In this document: in pieces, positions 1 to 6,922 of the stretch
How positions within the stretch are numbered: the stretch's first letter is position 1
Layout of the letters: each line of letters starts with the position of its first letter
From: Ramicandelaber brevisporus
Taxonomy: Eukaryota > Kickxellomycota > Ramicandelaberales > Ramicandelaberaceae
Reading direction: 5' to 3'
Length of the DNA: 22,275 bases
Assembly (NCBI GenBank): GCA_025201865.1
Contig: MU602695.1
Coordinates: 7,742-30,016 of the forward strand
Program-made: the position numbers and the translations under genes
Notes under the pieces: model-generated
What the model was told of the DNA's origin: nothing
The model's input: the letters and a program-made list of their open reading frames with translations, nothing else
Databases searched by the model: none

Positions 1-208
1 CTTTCGGACACGTCAATCAAAGCAACACATTGCTCATGAGAACTGGTCATGGCCTATAGCATAGTCTCGTCAACATGGTAGTTACTTCCCTTATGACTCT
101 TCACTCTCTTCTAGCCTGACCCTTACAGCGCGTCTGCTAGTGATTACCGCAGCATAAACAAACTGATTCAAACAGCAGCAGTATAGCAAACACAAATCTG
201 CAGTCAAG

Positions 209-1804
209 ATGAAACGCGACCGTTCACCGGTCCCTGAAGCTGATGGGTTGGTTAACAAACGGCCAGCTCTACAGCCTCCGCAGCTCAGTCTGCTGGACCT
301 GCCGCTCGAACTTCTCGAAGAGATATCACACTATATCCCAATTGTCAATGCCGCCAAATTGATGACTGTCAATAGTCGTTTTCATGAAGTGTTCGCTCGC
401 TGGGTCTGGCACACGATTGGATTCACGAGATATTATCGTGCCGAACTCATTACAGAATCTGTCTGGCATAAGTATGGGCATTTAGTTCGCAGAGCAACAG
501 ATTCCTCGAGGATTCTTCAGTGCCTCAAGCTGAGTCAGGTTGTACACTTTGTCCATCTAGACGTGAGTGTCAATTCACTAAAGAATGTAATTACTAACCA
601 ACACATTGACAAGATGCAGTACTTGCAGGACGTGACGATTGAGAACCCGTGGCATAATACATCATACTCTAAGGTTGTGGGGTTGGTGGACAGCTGGGCA
701 GTAAATGCAAAGGCACGCGGCCAGCCTGTTGTCTTTATTTGGACTCTATTAATATATGAACCGCATCAGTTTATTGAGTTGTGCAGTGCAGCACGAATGG
801 TGACTGATGCAAACCTCTTTGAGTTCAAAGTGGAGCTGCTCTGTTCCGAGTTAGTGGCTGCGGCCAAAGTTACACTGCCGGTTATTAACTTGACTGAAGT
901 CACGGCCACCCTGGAAACACTGGCACGCGTGTTTTGTAAAGCCAGCATCAACCACCTCAAAAATGTACGGAAATTGAAGGTCTATTTTGCACAACGTAAT
1001 TTATACACTCGACGCCGCATGTTGGGACTTGATTCCATTGTGGATGTGCAAAAACGTGAAAAAGCAGTATATTCGTGTACTAATTTTGTGGGTGGATATG
1101 GATTAGAATATTCTGAAGATATCGAGATGTCGAATAAAGTCTCTCGAGTTTTTGCACACGATACGCCAGTAGCACTCACCGAGTTACATCTCGATGGTTG
1201 CGCCAGTGACATATTGTTTGATAACATGATGTCACATGCCCCCAGCGTTCGGCGTTTGATTCTTCAGTGGTGCTCTGTGTCGATCAGCTACAGTGATCTC
1301 GCAGCCAAAGTACCGCATTTGGAGTACCTTGACTTGCGCGATGCTGACTGCATGTATTTAGACTCTACTGAATCATCATCAATGGCCACCTTATCAAAGC
1401 TCAAGGAACTTGTAATATCAAGTAATTATACATACAGTAGTTTGCGAGACTTGAAGCGCGTTTTCCTGGCATTTCTGATTGCTGGTGCTCCAAATCTGCA
1501 CACATTCCGAGTTTGTGGCTATCGCATCGCACAAGATCCGCTGTGTGAATTCGGTGGTTCGACGCATCAATCAGTTCGGTCCCTGTCTGTATTCAACCTG
1601 CCGACCGTGGACCTCATCACCTACGTTGCCAGCTGGCTGGCTGTCTTTCCAAAGACCAAGCTGCTGGAAATCATTGGCTGCAGACCAACTGATGTGAAAG
1701 TGTTGAAGGAGCGGCATCCTAGTGTGGCCATTATTCAGAGCCTAACACCGCATTATTGCTTTGAACTTAATCCAAAAGCGACCAAGCCGTATAAACAATC
1801 TTAG
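209..1804 (+). CDS. F-box/LRR-like protein, paralogue 1
   Basis: Complete 531-residue intronless frame. An F-box is visible at about residues 27-66 (LPLELLEEI, then a hydrophobic/aromatic stretch ending ARWVWHTI). The rest has irregular leucine-rich character, with segments of the type 'LTELHLDGC' and 'LEYLDLRDADC' spaced like degenerate LRRs. F-box proteins normally bind Skp1 and present substrates to an SCF ubiquitin ligase, with LRRs choosing the substrate; the actual substrate cannot be inferred. The N-terminus is basic (KRDR) and could help nuclear import. The protein is homologous along its length to the gene at 1979-3655: both have WxxYGHLVR after the F-box and a shared FPKTK segment near the C-terminus, but this copy lacks the acidic tail. 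The start is the first ATG of the frame. The F-box call is firm; the function is unknown. Confidence 0.85.
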   Translation: MKRDRSPVPEADGLVNKRPALQPPQLSLLDLPLELLEEISHYIPIVNAAKLMTVNSRFHEVFARWVWHTIGFTRYYRAELITESVWHKYGHLVRRATDSSRILQCLKLSQVVHFVHLDVSVNSLKNVITNQHIDKMQYLQDVTIENPWHNTSYSKVVGLVDSWAVNAKARGQPVVFIWTLLIYEPHQFIELCSAARMVTDANLFEFKVELLCSELVAAAKVTLPVINLTEVTATLETLARVFCKASINHLKNVRKLKVYFAQRNLYTRRRMLGLDSIVDVQKREKAVYSCTNFVGGYGLEYSEDIEMSNKVSRVFAHDTPVALTELHLDGCASDILFDNMMSHAPSVRRLILQWCSVSISYSDLAAKVPHLEYLDLRDADCMYLDSTESSSMATLSKLKELVISSNYTYSSLRDLKRVFLAFLIAGAPNLHTFRVCGYRIAQDPLCEFGGSTHQSVRSLSVFNLPTVDLITYVASWLAVFPKTKLLEIIGCRPTDVKVLKERHPSVAIIQSLTPHYCFELNPKATKPYKQS

Positions 1805-1811
1805 TTTGAAC

Positions 1812-1817
1812 AATAAA
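1812..1817 (+). terminator. AATAAA polyadenylation signal of F-box paralogue 1
   Basis: An exact AATAAA lies 8 nt after the TAG stop at 1804, in AT-rich DNA. It sits in the 174-bp spacer between two convergent genes, so their 3' ends probably lie very close or overlap. Confidence 0.45.
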
Positions 1818-1978
1818 TTAAAAGAAATAAGAATGGGTATGAGATAACGTGACCATGCTCACTAGCGATAATTAAGACCGGAGCGAGTCAACTAACTCGA
1901 TCAGTCAACAGTTTCTTTAATCAAAAAGATGCTTTGAAATGAAGTAAAAAGAGTTTTTATATTAAAAGAGATCATGCG

Positions 1979-3655
1979 CTATTCTTCGTCGCTATTCACA
2001 TCATCACTATCATTATTTGTATCCTCGTCCACATCATTATCTGTATCTTCATTCCCATAATCAGAATCAGAGCCATAGTCATAAAGAGAGGCAGAGTCAT
2101 AATTAGAGCCGGAGCCAAAGTCAGATTCAGACTCAGACTCTGAATCATCACTTTCGTATTCTTTGATCTCTTTGGCAATAACGACAACCCCGGGCAGTAG
2201 CTGCTTCATTTTCTGTAAATCTGCTGCATCCAATGAGTTGAATGTAAGCTGCTTGGTTTTTGGGAACAGAGCCAACATCTTGGCTATTCCAGGAATATTC
2301 TTTACAGATGTACCGTCCACAATCGATATAGACTGGACAGATTTATTGATGCGACCACTGAACTGTTTAAAGTCGGTTTTGTGATAGCTGTAGCCAATCA
2401 GTTTCAGTGACTGTAAGTTTGGGAATCTGTCCAGTATAATCGAGAGGATGCCATATTCCATTGGGATCAAATGTCTATCATGCTCTCGCGTGCTGGTCAG
2501 GGACAACTCCTTGAGGCTCGGCAGTAGAGCTGTCGGCTCAGATGCACTGAAATAAGCCCAGTCTGTTGCGAAGATGTTGACATACTCCAAGCGAGGTGTG
2601 CAAACAGCCAGCACTTCAATTGGAAGGCTGAGGCTAGAATGCAGAATGGTCAGCTGCGTCAGATTGGGCAGTTTCTTAATCAGTTGCTCACATACTTCTC
2701 TTCTGAGGACCCAGAAGAGGCTGAGCTCCGTAATCGTTGGCCAAGTGTGTGCGTAAATCTGCTTAAGTACGCCGGAATAGAACGTAATTCGGAGACTACT
2801 AAGCACCGGGAGTTGTGATGGATTGAACGTGGCCCATTCTCTGCCATGTTTAATCTTCGCTCTCACATTGAACTTGAGCACCAGTTTACGAAGAACAGGG
2901 AAGTGATTGGTTGCACCGTCACTACCAAAGAAGCTTGTAATAGAACCATCGCCGGTTAATTCGAGTTCCTTGAGTGATGTCGCAATGTCTACCACCTCAT
3001 CCAGTGGTATGCGAAAGAGCTTTGAAGCAGTGAGTTTGTACGTGTGCTGGGTGGATGGAGCTATGTAACCAATAGCATCACACAGAAATAACAGGTTACA
3101 GCTGCTATGGACACCCACATTCCATTCAACATTGATGATATGCCCACGTCTCTTGGCATATAGAATCCAGCCATTCACCGCAGGTAGCTGCTGATGAGTA
3201 AGCTCCTGGCCGTCACCTTGGATGACACTCACGCTTTGAATGTTGATCATATCCTTGACAGCCCTGTTTAGGGCAACGGTTTCGACACAGTCAAGCTCCA
3301 CAGTCAACCGCACAACACCAGAGATATGTTCGAGCGGAATGCTGTCGATAGTCTTGGCAGAGATGTATGCGGCGCGAACCAGATGGCCATATCGCTGCCA
3401 GGCAGAGGCTGGAATGTGCTTCACTCCATCGGCACGGTCTTCTCCCAAGTGTCGCCAGACTCGATGCGCAAAACCTTCATGGAGGACACTGCAGACTGTG
3501 ACAGCCTTTGCAGCGTCACTGGTGCTCAGATACGAGGCAGTCTCCTCGAGCAGCTCAAGCGGCAGGGCAGCCAAGCCGTGCTGAGAACGAGGCAGATCTG
3601 GCTGTATGCTGGTGCACTCCTCGGCTGCAGGCAGTACTTGGTCGCGGCTCATCAT
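1979..3655 (-). CDS. F-box/LRR-like protein, paralogue 2, with acidic Ser-rich tail
   Basis: Complete 558-residue intronless frame. The F-box lies at about residues 29-70 (LPLELLEETASYL, ending HRVWRHL). A long region with degenerate leucine-rich repeats follows, for example LPNLTQLTILHSSL and FPNLQSLKLIGYS. Residues 499-558 form an acidic tail built almost only of D, E, S, N, Y and G. The body aligns with the gene at 209-1804 (RYGHLVR, AKRRG, ALFPKTK). The expected role is substrate recognition in an SCF ubiquitin ligase, with unknown target. The tail contains many Ser residues in acidic context that fit casein-kinase-2 sites and could be a regulated interaction surface; that is inference. 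Two ATG codons stand in tandem at the start; the first is used here. Confidence 0.85.
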   Translation of the reverse strand: MMSRDQVLPAAEECTSIQPDLPRSQHGLAALPLELLEETASYLSTSDAAKAVTVCSVLHEGFAHRVWRHLGEDRADGVKHIPASAWQRYGHLVRAAYISAKTIDSIPLEHISGVVRLTVELDCVETVALNRAVKDMINIQSVSVIQGDGQELTHQQLPAVNGWILYAKRRGHIINVEWNVGVHSSCNLLFLCDAIGYIAPSTQHTYKLTASKLFRIPLDEVVDIATSLKELELTGDGSITSFFGSDGATNHFPVLRKLVLKFNVRAKIKHGREWATFNPSQLPVLSSLRITFYSGVLKQIYAHTWPTITELSLFWVLRREVCEQLIKKLPNLTQLTILHSSLSLPIEVLAVCTPRLEYVNIFATDWAYFSASEPTALLPSLKELSLTSTREHDRHLIPMEYGILSIILDRFPNLQSLKLIGYSYHKTDFKQFSGRINKSVQSISIVDGTSVKNIPGIAKMLALFPKTKQLTFNSLDAADLQKMKQLLPGVVVIAKEIKEYESDDSESESESDFGSGSNYDSASLYDYGSDSDYGNEDTDNDVDEDTNNDSDDVNSDEE

Positions 3656-3846
3656 CTCGAGTAAAAGTTATAGAGCTAGTAGGATGTTCTGGTAGTGGCG
3701 GGAACGGGGGTCAAAAATAGTACAACCCAAGCCACGGTTTTGGAGGGTTTCTGAATGAGACTCCTCACAAATAGATTGACCATTCATAGAGTCAGAGTTA
3801 AAACGTGTGAGTTTAAAAGGATAAGAAATGAAAACATGGATTAAGA

Positions 3847-6123
3847 TTAAGGTTTGTGAATGCTGTTTCCATTACCGTTGGTGTGTAGTGTATCATGATG
3901 AATAGCAAGTGAAGCCGAGCTGTGACTCTTGTGCACACCCAGTCTGTTTCGCAGCAATGAACTTGGTCGACTATCTAGCAGTGATCCACATCTCTTTAGT
4001 AAAGCTGTAGATGCCATCCGAATCTGGTCCAGTCTCGATTGACGCGAAATATCACTGCATTCATTTGTTGCTTCTGGCGTGGCAATTTCACTCTCCGAAT
4101 GGGTGGTACTGGCGTTGCTGTAAAGTGAGAGTGCAGGCGATGGAGGCCGAGCCAAGTCGTCTAGTAATCGCCGGACTTCTGGAGCCTTGTGCCGTGTTAG
4201 GCGATATTGAGTGTTAAGCAGGAGCGGCTCAAGCACTTTGAGATATGCTTCTCGCAGTTCTGCCACGCTTCCAGAACCACTGCCACTGCCACAGCCATTG
4301 TCACCAATCTCATCCTCATCATCCATCAAGTCCATATCGTTTAGTTCTCGCAGAATGACGTCAATGAACACAGCAATGTCGTTTGTGTAAAAGAAGTTGA
4401 CACATTGCCTTGTTGTCAATACCAAGTGGACAAAATCGAGCAGCAGTCGTTTGGCCAATGGATCTTCTTCGCGATTCAGCATAAAGACAACGTTCTGAGC
4501 CAGAGTCTTGCACCCACCACGTCCGAGAGTCTTTGAGAGCACCTCAATGACAAGAGTAGGTGGTTTCATGTGGAGGATGCAGTCGTTGGTTGGACCATTA
4601 AGTGAGGCAGATGCGGCTAGGGCTGGAGCGAGGCTGTCAGAGAAGATGGAGAGTGTGTCAAGAGGAGGCAAGCTGTCGGAGCGTATTGCAGTGGCTGGTG
4701 AGTTTGTCAAGCTGTGGGTTGTCCGAGTATGAGACTGGACTTTGGCATTATGAAGAGCTGGATGTACATTTTCAGAGATGACACGGCGTGGAATTCGCTT
4801 TTCTGGCTGTTCATCGCTGTGTGAATCATTGCCGAGTGAGTTGCGCCGGCCAACAGAATGATTATTAACGTTGATGCTGGTACTGGCATTGGCATTGGTG
4901 TTGACACTGATGATGTGGGGCTCATCACTGTCATCTGGACTCTCTGTGATGCAGATTGACAGTGGAGACTTTATCGATAGACCATCTTCACCAGTGGCTG
5001 TAGGCTGTGGCTGAGGAGGCTGCATGAGTCGATTCAAGACGAATAGTAAACGAGTCGCAATGTGGCCAACAACCTCTTCGGTATCTGTGTAAGATGATTC
5101 AACAATCTCGAACAGTCGTTCTACCAACGCTTGATCAAACACTGACGCAATACGAGTCCACGATACATCAGTAGCAGCCGCTGTATCTTGTCCATTATTG
5201 GTCACTAGCGCCTGTAGCAGCTCGTGAAGCAGTAAACATGTCGCAAACCGAGCAAGTGAGTCGTTTGTGGATCGCAGCGCACATTCTCGCAAATGGCCAA
5301 GACCAGCTTCCGAGTACAGCTGCGGTTTGATAGCAGATCCATGTCGCTTATCCCTCATACATGCCAGTACCAGCAAGGCAAGCGACCACATCGGCGGCAA
5401 ACTGCTGTCATCATCGGCTGCAACTGTTTCGCTATTTGACGCTGAGGGATAATTAGAGAGGAGCATTGAAATGACCGTATCGATAAACACAGCGGCGCGC
5501 TCGTTGAACAGCGGGAAGTCCAGCATTGTATTGATCGCATGCCATAATCCCATTGATGTCGCTTCAGGCACGCTCGAGATGTTTCGTGTATAATGAACCA
5601 GGTTTGAACGAATCGCAACTCGAATTCCACGCACTATCGGATCATTAACTCCGCTTCCAGCACTGACTTCGTTGGTGGAAGACGCAGCTGCAACAGTCAA
5701 ATTGGGACGACTAGCCATCCGCCTTGGCGGGATATACGACACTGGTAGAGGTGGTGGAGGCGGTGGTGGAAGCGGAGGCGGTGGTGGCGGTGCACCAAGA
5801 GAGACTGACGAAGGCTTTCTCGACGGACCCGCTGATGAGCGCTGTTGCACGGATAGAGGTGGGGGTGGAGGTGGAGGTGGCAGACTGTCAGAAGAAACGG
5901 ATTCATTGGAGATTGTAGCAGATGCTGTTCTGTATGGCAAGGGTAACTCCAAACCGACATCATGAGAAGCGGCTGCCCGTAGTTTTGACCTCCTCGGTGG
6001 CGGCGGTGGCGGTGGAAGCGGGGGCGGAGGAGTGTCATGAACTGGTGACGGCACTACGAGGGACTGCGGTGGACCAGGTGTTCTCACGCGAGGTGGAGGC
6101 GGCGGCGGCGGTGGAGGTAGCAT
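3847..6123 (-). CDS. Dip1/Ldb17/SPIN90-family Arp2/3 activator with N-terminal polyproline tracts
   Basis: Complete 758-residue frame, one exon. Residues 1-135 hold polyproline runs (about 3-11, 32-43, 82-89 and 112-126), several followed by Arg, giving PxxPxR class II SH3 ligands and FH1-like profilin sites. Residues ~163-368 are predominantly helical (LWHAINTMLDFPLF, LARFATCLLLHELLQ). Residues ~370-518 are a Ser/Asn-rich linker. Residues ~524-658 match my recollection of the SPIN90/Ldb17 leucine-rich domain: LAQNVVFMLNREEDPL, NFFYTNDIAVFIDVI, LREAYLKVLEPLLLNTQYR and a final APEVRRLLDDL. Family members (S. pombe Dip1, yeast Ldb17, animal SPIN90) act at actin patches; Dip1/SPIN90 activate Arp2/3 without a preformed filament, creating linear seed filaments. 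Yeast Ldb17 is ~490 aa and Dip1 ~370 aa, so this protein is long because of the N-terminal Pro region and the linker. It is transcribed divergently from the App1-like gene. Family assignment rests on remembered motif patterns, not a search. Confidence 0.75.
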   Translation of the reverse strand: MLPPPPPPPPPRVRTPGPPQSLVVPSPVHDTPPPPLPPPPPPPRRSKLRAAASHDVGLELPLPYRTASATISNESVSSDSLPPPPPPPPLSVQQRSSAGPSRKPSSVSLGAPPPPPPLPPPPPPPLPVSYIPPRRMASRPNLTVAAASSTNEVSAGSGVNDPIVRGIRVAIRSNLVHYTRNISSVPEATSMGLWHAINTMLDFPLFNERAAVFIDTVISMLLSNYPSASNSETVAADDDSSLPPMWSLALLVLACMRDKRHGSAIKPQLYSEAGLGHLRECALRSTNDSLARFATCLLLHELLQALVTNNGQDTAAATDVSWTRIASVFDQALVERLFEIVESSYTDTEEVVGHIATRLLFVLNRLMQPPQPQPTATGEDGLSIKSPLSICITESPDDSDEPHIISVNTNANASTSINVNNHSVGRRNSLGNDSHSDEQPEKRIPRRVISENVHPALHNAKVQSHTRTTHSLTNSPATAIRSDSLPPLDTLSIFSDSLAPALAASASLNGPTNDCILHMKPPTLVIEVLSKTLGRGGCKTLAQNVVFMLNREEDPLAKRLLLDFVHLVLTTRQCVNFFYTNDIAVFIDVILRELNDMDLMDDEDEIGDNGCGSGSGSGSVAELREAYLKVLEPLLLNTQYRLTRHKAPEVRRLLDDLARPPSPALSLYSNASTTHSESEIATPEATNECSDISRQSRLDQIRMASTALLKRCGSLLDSRPSSLLRNRLGVHKSHSSASLAIHHDTLHTNGNGNSIHKP

Positions 6124-6133
6124 TGCAGAGCAG

Positions 6134-6166
6134 GAACAAGAACAAGAATAAGAATAAGAACAAGAG
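6134..6166. repeat. GAACAA/GAATAA hexanucleotide repeat
   Basis: About five imperfect 6-bp units (gaacaa, gaataa) begin 11 bp upstream of the start codon at 6123. On the coding strand this is a pyrimidine-rich leader directly preceding the start codon. Confidence 0.7.
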
Positions 6167-6554
6167 AAAGAATGAGATGGAGGAAAGCGGAGAAGGGAAG
6201 GAATTCTGACTTGGCACCAGAATCAAGCGAGCAAACGAATGAACGAGTGAACAGACAAACGAATGCTGAACGGATACTGAACAACAGAAGGATGATGAAA
6301 TGCTTCTGCAAAGTACTCGTGACTTCGTGAAGTTTTCAATCCCTCTACAACAGGAAGAAAAAAGAAGAAAAAAGAAGAGGAATGATGGCCGCAGTAGTAG
6401 TTATGCGCACGAGATGCCTGCCAAATGAAAGAGGACACACAGCGAGAAAGCCACGCGGACTTCTCGGGTTCGAGGCAACGAGAGGTATGTGAAAGCCTCG
6501 CTTTGGTGAAAGAGGCGGCTCTCGTTGGCGGTTTCCTGGCAGTAGGCAGACAGG

Positions 6555-6560
6555 TATAAA
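6555..6560 (+). promoter_or_regulatory. TATA box for the App1-like gene
   Basis: An exact TATAAA lies in a GC-balanced context (caggtataaaggcggcag). It is 368 bp upstream of the first ATG of the App1 frame and would place transcription start at about 6585-6600. This makes the ATG at 6568 an unlikely start, since it would fall outside the transcript. Confidence 0.5.
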
Positions 6561-6666
6561 GGCGGCAGTGTTCTTGCTCACGCCGCGTCTTCTCACAGCC
6601 TCTCCGTTGCCGAACCGGTCCAAAAGCCACTCTATCCGACAAACGCAGCAGCCGCAGAGGAGGACA

Positions 6667-6706
6667 GTACAGCGGTACAGCGGTACAACAGTACAACGAT
6701 ACAGAG
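6667..6706. repeat. 8-bp tandem repeat (consensus GTACARCG), about five copies
   Basis: The units read gtacagcg, gtacagcg, gtacaaca, gtacaacg and atacagag in direct succession. The array lies 107 bp past the TATA box and so probably in the 5' leader of the App1-like mRNA. Confidence 0.75.
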
Positions 6707-6922
6707 AGAAAGAGAGTAAGATACGCAGGAAGATACGCACACTTACAAACCTAACGAAACAAGGCAGTGCTGGTGGTGGCAATAGTCGTAGCAGCAATAG
6801 ACACAGCGGTAAAAGCAGCAGCAGTAGAAGCAGCAGCAGTAGCAATCGCGCTCAAAATAAAGTCGGAAGGTTGTTTGTCGAGAGAAGGCAGTGTGTAAGT
6901 GGGTGAGCGAGCGAGCGAGTGT

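Larger units (their letters stand above)
6124..6922. promoter_or_regulatory. Shared divergent promoter region between Dip1/Ldb17-like and App1-like genes
   Basis: About 0.8 kb between two divergent start codons. It contains a hexanucleotide (GAAYAA)-type repeat adjoining the minus-strand start, a purine tract near 6355-6382, a TATAAA at 6555-6560 on the plus strand, an 8-bp tandem repeat at 6667-6706, Ser-codon-like AGC/AGT repeats around 6780-6845, and a GAGC repeat at 6904-6919. Open frames here (for example 6568-6906 plus, 6223-6696 and 6345-6845 minus) are low-complexity and have no recognisable domain, so I treat them as chance. The long transcribed leader of the plus-strand gene would run from about 6585 to 6922. 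Confidence 0.6.

Noticed and set aside
5672-5965. Gly-rich open frame on the plus strand (97 codons), plus overlapping frames at 5724-5918 and 5922-6209
   Set aside because: They are the antisense of the polyproline codons of the 3847-6123 gene; the Gly runs are simply the complement of CCN repeats.
6462-6482. GGGTTCGAGG resembling a tRNA T-loop
   Set aside because: The flanking bases do not form a T-stem and there are no D-arm, anticodon arm or acceptor stem around it.
6223-6845. Minus-strand frames of 157 and 166 codons in the divergent promoter region
   Set aside because: Composition is driven by repeats (poly-Leu from GCAGCAGTAG-type DNA, poly-Phe from a purine tract), with no domain; both overlap each other and the TATA region.
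6568-6906. 112-codon plus-strand frame as a possible first exon of App1
   Set aside because: Its ATG lies 8 bp past the TATA box, so probably upstream of the transcript start. The GTAAGT at 6895 is phase 0 and the nearest acceptor (after 6935) does not restore the App1 frame.
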